This document shows, one piece after another, positions 1-6,791 of a stretch of DNA of 6,791 nucleotides. The first letter of the stretch is position 1; every line of letters starts with the position of its first letter. The translations under genes and the position numbers were made by a program. The stretch is taken from positions 1 through 6,791 of the forward strand of contig CAZHIZ010000183.1 of the NCBI GenBank assembly GCA_964532875.1. Reading direction: 5' to 3'. Source of the stretch: Caldithrix sp964532875. GTDB lineage: Bacteria > Calditrichota > Calditrichia > Calditrichales > Calditrichaceae. The notes under the pieces are model-generated. The model saw only the letters and a list, made by a program, of their open reading frames with translations. It searched no databases and was not told the origin of the DNA.

Positions 1-15
1 TTTGGCAAAGAGCTG

Positions 16-33
16 CAAAATTTATCTCCTCCT
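16..33 (-). promoter_or_regulatory. Probable ribosome binding site and TTG start of the next gene (runs off the left edge)
   Basis: The minus strand has a full AGGAGG at 28-33 and, 9 bases further on, a TTG at 16-18 that opens a frame running off the edge (TTG CAG CTC TTT GCC AAA, giving MQLFAK if it is used). No ATG or GTG is available at a suitable distance inside the window. A following pathway gene would fit the docking-like tail of the PKS. With only six codons visible, the gene itself cannot be identified, and the true start may lie outside the window. Confidence 0.35.
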
Positions 34-39
34 CAGGCA

Positions 40-65
40 CCCCTCCCTGCGTTAGTAGGGAGGGG
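40..65. repeat. GC-rich palindrome, REP-like intergenic element
   Basis: CCCCTCCCT (40-48) and AGGGAGGGG (57-65) are a perfect 9-bp inverted repeat around an 8-base loop, 18 bases downstream of the PKS stop. There is no T run after the stem in the minus direction, so it is not a standard terminator; it may still stall or protect the transcript. A second pairing, CACCCC (38-43) with GGGGTG (68-73), competes with the first. Its form is that of short dispersed palindromes found in many bacterial genomes, but only one copy is visible here. Confidence 0.6.
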
Positions 66-82
66 CCGGGGTGGGTTTTGAA

Positions 83-3000
83 TCACTTCTTTTTCTTCTT
101 TTCTTCCAGCATCTTTTTTACGTCTTCTTCAGACAGGTTTTCCAACTGATCCAGCATTTGAGAGATTTCGTCGGCAGAAATCTCGGAGGTCTTTGCTTTT
201 TCGCTCTCGATAATTCTGGCCACACCGGAAATGGTGGGGTCTTCGAACAGAGCGCGTAAAGGTAATTCCACCTGAAAGGCGCTGCGCAATTCCGAGATGA
301 GTTGGGTGCCCATCAGCGAATTGCCGCCCAAATCGAAAAAGTCGTCATAAATGCCGATTTTTGAAATGCCCAAAAGTTTTTGCCAGATGGCGGCAATTTG
401 TTTTTGTAAATCATTTTCCGGCTCAACATAAGCGGTCGGCAAGTCCGGACGTTCGTGTAAATCGCCGCCATGCTCCGCTTCCAGTTCTTTTTCGGCTTCG
501 GAAATATCGGTTTTTAACCATTTGGCAATGCGGGCCTGCAGGTTTCCGGTCGAAACAATGACCTGCGGCAGATCGCGATAGCTGAAAATCCGTTCGAACG
601 CTTCGATGCCTTCGTCCGGTTGAATGGCTAACTGGGCGATTTCGGAACCCAGACCACCTTGAGGGGCCGTCTCGTCAAAATTCCAGCCGTCCCAGTTCAC
701 GCAAATCCATTGGGCACGATTCAAGCGATTTTGTTGATTGGCCAAAGCATCCAATACGGCATTGGCCGGGGCGTAGGCGCCAAATCCCAAACCGCCCAAA
801 ATGGAAGACATGGACGATTGCAAGAGCACAAAGTCCGCTTCAACGGTTTGCAGAATTTCGGCAATATTCAACGCACCGTAAACTTTGGCTTTAAATTGAG
901 CCGTCCAGTCTTCTTCACTAATTTCGGGAATGGCTTTAAAAGCCTGGGTGCCCACGATACCTGCCGCATGAATGATGCCGTTAATTTTACCGAAAGTTTG
1001 GATGGCCTGCTCAAAAGCCGAGGTTAATGCGGATTTGTCACTTACATCAGCTTTTAAGACGAGAATCTGAGTGCCTTGGTCCACTAAGGTCTGCAAGCGA
1101 CGAATTTTCGGGAGAAGGGCATCGCTTTTTTCCGTCTTTTGCACATAAGCCGCCCAATCCGCTGGAGCGGGGAAATCATACGGTTCAACTAAGACCAATT
1201 TGGCCCGGACTTTCTGAGCCAAATATTCGGCCAGTTTCAGACCGATGCGGCCCAGACCGCCTGTGATCAGGTAAACGCCGTTTTCCTTTAACTGGCCGGC
1301 CGTGGGATTCTTTACGGTAAGCGGAATGGATTCGAATTCCTGAATCCAGCGTTGTTTACCGCGGTAGGCTACCCCAAGTTGCCGCTCCCGCTCCGTAAAT
1401 TCAAGGAGCAGGCGTTGGGCCAAATCGCCCAAATCGGCGGTTAACGTGCGCGGCAAGGCCACATCAATATCGCGGCAGGCAATATTGGGGAATTCCTGCG
1501 GAATCACTTTGCTCAGTCCGTGCACGGTAGCTAAGGCCGGATCGATGGGCTCATAGCCGGTGATATTGAACATATTATTGGAAATGATGCCCAAATGCAG
1601 CTTTTTATTCACATGTTCTGCCGAAAGCGCCTGTACCAAATACAACAAACTTAAGTAGGCGTTTTTTACTTCCGTTTCGAACGGCACCGGCACGTTGCGT
1701 ACCAGCACGTTCCACAGATGCAAAATATTATCCGGCAAGAGATCGTTTTTTTGTAAATCGGCAATGACCTGACGGTAATCATCGAAAACGGTCGGGCGAA
1801 GGGCAAAGTGTGTGTCCGATTTTTTTTCGAAATTGCGGCTTTGCTCCAAAATGATCAGGGCCCGGGAGTGTTCTTTTAGTTTTTCGATAAGTTGCGTTCC
1901 CAAACCGGTTTGATCCTTAAGCACCATCCAGATTTGGTCTTCATCGAATTTTTGGCCGGGCGCACGGGGGATTTGCATTTGTTTCCAAACAGGCATGTAG
2001 AACCATTGGGAAATATCCTTATTCTTGATGATGGTTTCACTTACGTTCGTCGCGGCCGTAGTCATCGGTTTGCCGGTTTTCAGCCAGAACCGCTTACGAT
2101 CAAACGGGTACAAAGGCAGAGAAAGGCGTAAACGGCGCTGCTGATGATAAAAATTTTGCCAATCGATTTCTGCACCCCCCAGCCACAAACGGCCCAAGGC
2201 ATTTAACAAAACGGCCCGATCGCCGCTTTCGTCATTGGGATGGCGCATGGAAGCCAAAATGGTGCGTCCCAGGGCATTGTTGGGATGTTTGCGGGCCAGA
2301 GTACTTAAAACCGTGCCGGGGCCGACCTCCAGCAGAACCGTCTGCGCGTCCTGCAACAGTTCGCCCACGTTGTCCATGAAACGCACGGCGTGGCGCAAAT
2401 GATTGGCGTAGTAATCGGGATCTGTCGCCTGTTCATCGGTAATCCAGGTACCGCTGGTATTGGAGAGATAGGGGCGTTGGGGCTTATTGCGTTTTACGGA
2501 AGCCACTACCTGACGGAATTGCTCCAAAATGGGTTCCATCATGGAAGAGTGGAAAGCGTGTGAAGTGTGCAACCGCCGGAAGCCGATCCCTTTTTCGCGC
2601 AGTTGTTTCTCCAAAGCTTCAATGGCCTCAAAGGGACCGGAAAGAACCGTAACACCAGGACTGTTCAAGGCCCCGATAGTTACCTGATCGTTCAAAAAAG
2701 GTTGCACGCCCGCTTCGTCTAAACGGACGCTGAGCATGGCACCGGCGGGCATACTTTGCATTAAGCGGCCGCGTTCGGCTACCACTTTTAAGGCATCCTT
2801 TAGTGAAAACACCCCGGCTAAGGTTGCGGCTACGTATTCGCCGATGCTGTGACCCACCATGGCGGCCGGTTCCACGCCCCAGTGCATCCACAATTTGGCC
2901 AGAGCGTATTCAATAACAAACAAAGCAGGTTGTGTAAAGGCCGTTTGATTCAATTGTTCGCGCGCATTCTCTTCCTGCTCCGGTTCGGGAAAAAGAATTT

Positions 3001-4738
3001 CCCGCAAATCCGTTGTTAAATAGTCATTGAGCATATCGCAACAGGCATCTACCTCTGCCTTGAAAACCGGTTCGGTTTCGTACAGTTCTTTGCCCATGTT
3101 CACATATTGTGATCCCTGACCGCTGAACATAAAAGCAACAGGGGGGGCATCGGGAATTTTGTCGTGCGAGGCACTTAAAATGCGTTTGGCATCACCAGAA
3201 ATTAAGACCTGAGCCGCATCTTCGGTGGAATGTGCAACGATAAACCGCCGAAGGTTGAAAGCTTTGCGTCCCACCTGCAGCGTGTAAGCCGTATCGGCCA
3301 ATGATGTTTCGGGATGTTCTTGCAAAAAGGTGCCCAAATTTTGCGTGATCTTTTCCATGGCCGAAGGTGATTTGGCGGAGAGCAGGAGCAGTTGATCTTT
3401 GGGGGCCGGATCACTGGGCTCGATCGGCGGAGCTTCTTCCAGAACAGCGTGCACATTTGTACCGCCGATGCCGAAAGAGCTGATTCCGGCGCGGCGCGGC
3501 AGGTTGCCTTGTCGCTGCCATTCGCGTAAACGAGTGTTTACAAAAAAGGGGCTGTTTTCAAAATCGATTTTAGGATTGGGTTTTTCAAAATTTAAACTGG
3601 GCGGAATTTGTCCGTGATGCAATGAAAGAGCCGTCTTAATAAAACCCGCTACACCGGCGGCGGCATCCAGATGACCGATGTTGGTCTTAACCGAACCGAT
3701 GGCGCAAAATTGTTTTTTGTCCGTTTGCTCGCGAAAAACCTGGGTTAAGGCGGCAATCTCGATGGGATCGCCCAAAACAGTGCCCGTACCGTGGGCTTCG
3801 ATGTATTGAATGGTGTCGGCATCCACACCGGAAAGGGCCAAAGCGTTGGCAATGACTTCGGCCTGTCCGTCAACCGAAGGTGCCGTGTAACCGACGCGAT
3901 TGGCGCCGTCGTTATTAATGGCCGAGCCTTTAATCACGGCGTAAATATGATCACCGTCTTGCAGAGCATCTTCCAACCGTTTGAGTACCACCATGCCCAC
4001 GCCGCTCCCGCTAACGGTTCCGCTGGCTTTGTGGTCAAAGGCCCGACAATGTCCGTCTTTGGAAAGAATCATCCCTTCCTGATAGTAGTAACCCTGTTTT
4101 TGGGGAATGGTGACGGAAACACCGCCGGCCAGGGCCATGTCGCAATTGTAATTCAACAAATTTTGGCAGGCTAAATGAATGGCCACCAGAGAAGTGGAGC
4201 AGGCCGTTTGCACGTCCACACTGGGGCCGGTTAGGTTCAGTTTGTACGAAACGCGTGTCGTTAGAAAATCTTTGTCGTTTCCAATGGAAAGCTGATAACC
4301 CTCGGCCGAACTGATGAAACCCTTTTGAGCCATTAGATAGGCGTACAAATAGGTATTTAAACTGACGCCTCCGAATAAACCGATTAAACCTTCGTAGCGA
4401 TCGGGATCGTAGCCGGCCTCTTCCAGAGCATGAAAGGCCGTTTCCAGAAACAAACGGTGCTGCGGGTCCATCATTTCCACTTCCCGCGGGAAAAAGTCAA
4501 AAAATTGGGCATCGAATTTATCTTCGTCTTTGATAATCGCGCGTGCCTTGACGTAATTGGGGTCTTTTACTAATTGCGGGTCAAGTCCGGCCTGCAAAAG
4601 TTCTTCTTCGCTGAAAAATGTTACGGCCTCCACACCGTTTTTAAGGAGTTGCCAGAAAGCCTCGATATTGTCCGCTCCGGGGAATTTACCGGCCATTCCG
4701 ATAACGGCAATATCCAATCCGTCGTTTCGATCGCTCAT
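83..4738 (-). CDS. Type I modular polyketide synthase, one KS-AT-KR-ACP module
   Basis: Elongation module that adds a malonyl-derived two-carbon unit and reduces the beta-keto group to a hydroxyl; cytosolic. Domains: KS about 8-433, with active Cys180 (TACSTS), His316 (EAHGTGT) and His356 (KTNIGH). AT about 534-830, with FSGQGSQ at 538, active Ser631 (GHSIGEY), and HAFH at 727-730, the malonyl-CoA signature. The usual LPLYPF linker follows at 874. KR about 910-1400, with NADPH loop TGGLGRIG at 1159-1166, Lys1285, Ser1309, Tyr1322 and Asn1326. ACP about 1441-1511, with phosphopantetheine Ser1474 (DLGGNSL). All catalytic residues are present. There is no DH, ER, methyltransferase or thioesterase. 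Only about 8 residues precede the KS, so there is no N-terminal docking coil. A charged tail (1512-1551) ending in five lysines follows the ACP. The ATG is supported by AAGGAG 8 bases upstream. Product class is certain; substrate and final product are not. A mixed PKS/NRPS pathway is inferred from the style of the KS and KR sequences. Confidence 0.97.
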   Translation of the reverse strand: MSDRNDGLDIAVIGMAGKFPGADNIEAFWQLLKNGVEAVTFFSEEELLQAGLDPQLVKDPNYVKARAIIKDEDKFDAQFFDFFPREVEMMDPQHRLFLETAFHALEEAGYDPDRYEGLIGLFGGVSLNTYLYAYLMAQKGFISSAEGYQLSIGNDKDFLTTRVSYKLNLTGPSVDVQTACSTSLVAIHLACQNLLNYNCDMALAGGVSVTIPQKQGYYYQEGMILSKDGHCRAFDHKASGTVSGSGVGMVVLKRLEDALQDGDHIYAVIKGSAINNDGANRVGYTAPSVDGQAEVIANALALSGVDADTIQYIEAHGTGTVLGDPIEIAALTQVFREQTDKKQFCAIGSVKTNIGHLDAAAGVAGFIKTALSLHHGQIPPSLNFEKPNPKIDFENSPFFVNTRLREWQRQGNLPRRAGISSFGIGGTNVHAVLEEAPPIEPSDPAPKDQLLLLSAKSPSAMEKITQNLGTFLQEHPETSLADTAYTLQVGRKAFNLRRFIVAHSTEDAAQVLISGDAKRILSASHDKIPDAPPVAFMFSGQGSQYVNMGKELYETEPVFKAEVDACCDMLNDYLTTDLREILFPEPEQEENAREQLNQTAFTQPALFVIEYALAKLWMHWGVEPAAMVGHSIGEYVAATLAGVFSLKDALKVVAERGRLMQSMPAGAMLSVRLDEAGVQPFLNDQVTIGALNSPGVTVLSGPFEAIEALEKQLREKGIGFRRLHTSHAFHSSMMEPILEQFRQVVASVKRNKPQRPYLSNTSGTWITDEQATDPDYYANHLRHAVRFMDNVGELLQDAQTVLLEVGPGTVLSTLARKHPNNALGRTILASMRHPNDESGDRAVLLNALGRLWLGGAEIDWQNFYHQQRRLRLSLPLYPFDRKRFWLKTGKPMTTAATNVSETIIKNKDISQWFYMPVWKQMQIPRAPGQKFDEDQIWMVLKDQTGLGTQLIEKLKEHSRALIILEQSRNFEKKSDTHFALRPTVFDDYRQVIADLQKNDLLPDNILHLWNVLVRNVPVPFETEVKNAYLSLLYLVQALSAEHVNKKLHLGIISNNMFNITGYEPIDPALATVHGLSKVIPQEFPNIACRDIDVALPRTLTADLGDLAQRLLLEFTERERQLGVAYRGKQRWIQEFESIPLTVKNPTAGQLKENGVYLITGGLGRIGLKLAEYLAQKVRAKLVLVEPYDFPAPADWAAYVQKTEKSDALLPKIRRLQTLVDQGTQILVLKADVSDKSALTSAFEQAIQTFGKINGIIHAAGIVGTQAFKAIPEISEEDWTAQFKAKVYGALNIAEILQTVEADFVLLQSSMSSILGGLGFGAYAPANAVLDALANQQNRLNRAQWICVNWDGWNFDETAPQGGLGSEIAQLAIQPDEGIEAFERIFSYRDLPQVIVSTGNLQARIAKWLKTDISEAEKELEAEHGGDLHERPDLPTAYVEPENDLQKQIAAIWQKLLGISKIGIYDDFFDLGGNSLMGTQLISELRSAFQVELPLRALFEDPTISGVARIIESEKAKTSEISADEISQMLDQLENLSEEDVKKMLEEKKKKK

Positions 4739-4746
4739 CGAATATT

Positions 4747-4752
4747 CTCCTT
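4747..4752 (-). promoter_or_regulatory. Ribosome binding site of the PKS gene
   Basis: AAGGAG on the minus strand lies 8 bases before the ATG at 4738. It fixes the start codon 8 residues ahead of the first conserved KS residues. No other in-frame ATG with a comparable site is seen nearby. Confidence 0.8.
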
Positions 4753-4783
4753 CACTTTAACGCCTGCCCTTGTTCGCTAAATT

Positions 4784-4816
4784 CAAAAATTGGCCGGATT
4801 GACCGGCCATTTAATT
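4784..4816 (-). terminator. Probable Rho-independent terminator between the two genes
   Basis: Read on the minus strand, TGGCCGG and CCGGCCA form a perfect 7-bp stem (4803-4809 with 4791-4797) around a 5-base loop, followed at once by ATTTTTG. Flanking A and T runs can extend the stem past a one-base bulge. The site is 142 bases after the acyltransferase-like stop codon and about 50 bases before the PKS start. It could end the first transcript or act as a partial stop inside an operon. The T run is short (five), so strength is uncertain. Confidence 0.6.
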
Positions 4817-4885
4817 TCGAATTCTCAATTTACGAATAATTTCGTTTTGTTGTGTGATGTATTTGACAGCCCTTTCACCTTTCTT

Positions 4886-4921
4886 TTTGACGATTTCATT
4901 TCGTGTTGGCGTCTCGTCAAA
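4886..4921. repeat. Inverted repeat in the spacer between the two genes
   Basis: TTTGACGA (4886-4893) and TCGTCAAA (4914-4921) are perfect 8-bp inverted arms with a 20-base spacer, just after the acyltransferase-like stop and before the terminator. On the minus strand the arm at 4915-4920 reads TTGACG, a passable -35 box, with TGAAAT 16 bases further on, so a weak PKS promoter here is possible but not shown. No protein-coding gene is supported in the rest of the 4739-4951 spacer. Confidence 0.35.
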
Positions 4922-4951
4922 GATATTGCATGATTGCCTTGTGCCATGATT

Positions 4952-6712
4952 TTAAAAAATTTTTCGCAAAACGTCCACCTTTTCGCGTAGGGTATTGAAA
5001 ATTTTTTCATTCGATGTTTTCCAATGCGGCGAGGGCATAAAGGTAATCACCGTTTTATCATCGAATATCTGGTAATGAAAAGCAAAAAAGCGCACATAAG
5101 GTAATCGAATACCCGGACGCCCGACGATGGGGATTTCCGGCTGAATCATGGGATGGGAGGCGATGACTTCCATTGTTTCACCCCGATACAGTCCCAAAAT
5201 TTTCAAGAAACCCACGGCCGCAGCCAGAACGGCGGTTACCCAAAGTTTTTGCCAGCCTTTACGTGTGGTAACAAAGATGGAAATGATTTTGGAGGGCGGT
5301 AAATATTTGCGCGCCCGACGATACGCTTCAGCCTGTGATTCAATGGCCTTTTGCAACAGCTTGCGGGCTTCTTGCTTATCGAAATCGTCTTGTGACACAT
5401 AGTCTGTAAAGGCCGCTACCTGCGGGGTAGTGGCATCGGCATTGGCCAGATTCATACAACAATATTTGGACATGGAAAGATATTGGATGATATGAACATG
5501 GCGTGCGGTGAGCGTTTTCATGGCCATTTCGACCAGAACCATGAAGGTGGGCACAGGCGGCACACCCCATTGAGCATATTGTTTTTTACCCAGATCTTTG
5601 AATTCAAAGGTCGGTTGCTGGTCGTCCAAAACACTCCGCGCTACGCGTAGGGCACGTTCCACGAGCGGCTGCGGGATGTTCCAATGTAATTCTGTGGGCG
5701 GCGGCAAGGGGTGGCTCTCCTGCGTTTCCAGTGCTTCGGCAGCGGCTCGTTTTTGAATTTCGGCACTGCCGCGCATCATGGGATTGCCGTCGATGTACGT
5801 ATTGAAGTTTAAAAAAGTGGCTGCTTTGGCATTGCCGAAGACAACAATTTGCAAACTGGCGTGGTACCAGCGATTGTGAAAGTTAGCGGCTTGCGTAAGC
5901 CGGGCCGCTTGTGCATACGAATCCGGTTGATCGTCCACGTCCAGGGCCAAGGTCAAAAAACTGTGGCGAATACGTTCGAACGATTCTTTATTAACAGGAT
6001 TTTGCAACAGCTTTCCGAACATGCGTAATTGCACGGGATGGGCAATGCCCGTGATGACCCCGGGAGAAAGAGAATTCGTTTCCGGAGAGACGGAATCGAT
6101 TAATTGTTGCAGGGCCCGGGCCAGGTCGCCTGCCGAGGTATCGTGCCCGGGATGCCCCACTTGCAAAAGGAAATAGCGGCCGCGAATGATGACGGTGATC
6201 TGATCGGTGCATTTGCTTTTAAACAAGCGGGCCGATTTGCCCTCGATGGTGAGACAGGTGGAAAACAAATTGGGATATTGGCCCATTTCCAATATCTGAT
6301 CTTTGTAGCGATCCGGCTCTAACTTGCCGGACATCAAATCGTCGTAAAAACGGTAGGCGCCTACGATGAGAGTGGCTGCCCGTTGGGCCGGAGTTAGTGA
6401 ACGCGGATCATCGATCAGGGCCATGGTTGCCGAATTGATTAAAGCAAACAGGCCGGCTCCGCGCATATTGGTTTTACGTAATAACTCTTCGAGATGCTGA
6501 GGTAACTCTGTGTAAAACTTTTTGAATCCGGTTAAGCCAATGAGCGATTTGACAACTGCCCGGGAAAGGGCAGTGGATTTAATGCCCATCCCTTCCGGCG
6601 AACTCATGACGGACCAGTCGGGTAAGGGTACCATCGGTGGTTTGGGATAATGGGGCAGTTGTTCGTAAATATCCCGTGTGCGCTCTTCATTTTGCTGAGA
6701 ATGCCATTTCAT
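4952..6712 (-). CDS. Choline/carnitine O-acyltransferase family protein lacking the catalytic histidine
   Basis: The 586 residues match the usual length of the family (about 600) and align along the whole length with animal carnitine acetyltransferase as I recall it. Shared blocks are MGQYPNLFSTC (143-153), the GVITG block (218-222), a VNKESFERI-like helix (240-248), NRWYHASLQ (280-288; family NRWFDKSLQ), IDG (307-309; family EG/DG), LGK (374-376, CoA-site lysine) and a C-terminal TSNEKIF block (566-572). Family members move acyl groups between CoA and carnitine or choline using a histidine in EHxxx(E/D)G. Here that reads FNTYIDG, with Asn304 in place of His, and no His lies between 284 and 334. 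The carnitine-site TDTxRS and STS motifs are not recognisable. Residues 490-509 are strongly hydrophobic, so membrane contact is possible. There is no signal peptide. The ATG has GAGGAA 7 bases upstream. It lies 213 bases before the PKS on the same strand, so a role in the same pathway is inferred. Family membership is strong; activity is unknown. Confidence 0.85.
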   Translation of the reverse strand: MKWHSQQNEERTRDIYEQLPHYPKPPMVPLPDWSVMSSPEGMGIKSTALSRAVVKSLIGLTGFKKFYTELPQHLEELLRKTNMRGAGLFALINSATMALIDDPRSLTPAQRAATLIVGAYRFYDDLMSGKLEPDRYKDQILEMGQYPNLFSTCLTIEGKSARLFKSKCTDQITVIIRGRYFLLQVGHPGHDTSAGDLARALQQLIDSVSPETNSLSPGVITGIAHPVQLRMFGKLLQNPVNKESFERIRHSFLTLALDVDDQPDSYAQAARLTQAANFHNRWYHASLQIVVFGNAKAATFLNFNTYIDGNPMMRGSAEIQKRAAAEALETQESHPLPPPTELHWNIPQPLVERALRVARSVLDDQQPTFEFKDLGKKQYAQWGVPPVPTFMVLVEMAMKTLTARHVHIIQYLSMSKYCCMNLANADATTPQVAAFTDYVSQDDFDKQEARKLLQKAIESQAEAYRRARKYLPPSKIISIFVTTRKGWQKLWVTAVLAAAVGFLKILGLYRGETMEVIASHPMIQPEIPIVGRPGIRLPYVRFFAFHYQIFDDKTVITFMPSPHWKTSNEKIFNTLREKVDVLRKIF

Positions 6713-6719
6713 ATTGGGC

Positions 6720-6725
6720 TTCCTC
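6720..6725 (-). promoter_or_regulatory. Ribosome binding site of the acyltransferase-like gene
   Basis: GAGGAA on the minus strand lies 7 bases before the ATG at 6712 and supports that start. One arm of an AT-rich inverted repeat ends exactly at its upstream edge. Confidence 0.75.
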
Positions 6726-6756
6726 GATTAAATATTAAGAAACCTTTGATTTAATC
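6726..6756. repeat. AT-rich inverted repeat next to a ribosome binding site
   Basis: GATTAAAT (6726-6733) and ATTTAATC (6749-6756) are perfect 8-bp inverted arms with a 15-base spacer, their centres about 23 bp apart. They lie in the leader of the acyltransferase-like gene. The arrangement would suit a two-fold operator or a weak leader hairpin. Because the region is AT-rich, chance is a real alternative. The rest of the leader (to 6791) shows no convincing -35/-10 pair; TTGATA at 6770-6775 on the minus strand lacks a good partner. Confidence 0.35.
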
Positions 6757-6791
6757 TAGACTTGTTTTGTATCAAAAAATCCTTTATCTTA

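Noticed and set aside
659..1266. Two adjoining plus-strand frames (122 and 79 codons) opposite the KR.
   Set aside because: They lie opposite conserved KR motifs, and their translations resemble no protein family I know.
3791..4174. 127-codon plus-strand frame opposite the KS region, the longest of several antisense frames.
   Set aside because: It is antisense to highly conserved KS code, has no recognisable domain, and is expected from the codon use of the real gene.
4811..4954. The acyltransferase-like frame stays open for 46 codons after its stop, giving a lysine/asparagine-rich peptide, as if a stop had interrupted a longer protein.
   Set aside because: The gene already ends with the family's C-terminal block and normal length. 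The extension has no ATG or GTG start, and its composition is what A-rich spacer DNA gives.
4825..5010. 61-codon minus-strand reading frame overlapping the end of the acyltransferase-like gene and the spacer.
   Set aside because: It overlaps a well-supported gene in another frame, has no ribosome binding site at its ATGs, and shows no recognisable motif.
6747..6775. TTGATA (6770-6775, minus) as a -35 box for the acyltransferase-like gene.
   Set aside because: At 17-base spacing the -10 would read AAATCA, a poor match, and the better TAGATT lies only 11 bases away.
1..6791. CRISPR arrays, tRNA or rRNA genes, insertion sequences, attachment sites.
   Set aside because: No spaced direct repeats, cloverleaf, rRNA-like sequence, transposase or terminal repeats were seen; nearly all of the window is coding.

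Overview
The window holds two long genes, both on the minus strand, with strong Shine-Dalgarno sites and short AT-rich spacers. It is bacterial secondary-metabolism DNA. In transcription order (right to left) there is a 79-base leader (6713-6791), a 586-residue protein of the choline/carnitine O-acyltransferase family (4952-6712), a 213-base spacer with a probable terminator, a complete one-module type I polyketide synthase (PKS) of 1551 residues (83-4738), and an 82-base end region. The end region carries a GC-rich palindrome and a probable ribosome binding site for a further gene that runs off the left edge.

The PKS reads KS-AT-KR-ACP. Its KS, AT, KR and carrier-protein active residues are all present. 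The AT carries the malonyl-type HAFH signature. There is no DH, ER or thioesterase, so the module should extend a chain by two carbons and leave a beta-hydroxy group on the carrier protein. A charged tail after the ACP looks like a docking segment, so the chain is probably passed to another protein. The KS and KR sequences resemble modules of mixed PKS/NRPS systems in cyanobacteria, myxobacteria and similar bacteria (from memory, not a search).

The unusual element is the upstream gene. Its fold signatures are plainly those of carnitine/choline acyltransferases, but the catalytic histidine position holds Asn304, and the carnitine-binding TDTxRS and STS motifs are also gone. It is either a pseudoenzyme or an acyltransferase relative with altered chemistry, next to a PKS module. 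CrAT domains are known to release products from some fungal PKSs. A free-standing bacterial relative without the histidine is the best candidate here for something undescribed.

The host cannot be named from this window. GC content is moderate (roughly half, by eye), Shine-Dalgarno sites are strong and the spacers are AT-rich. A non-actinobacterial, free-living bacterium is likely, perhaps of the Calditrichota/Ignavibacteriota type, but that is a guess.
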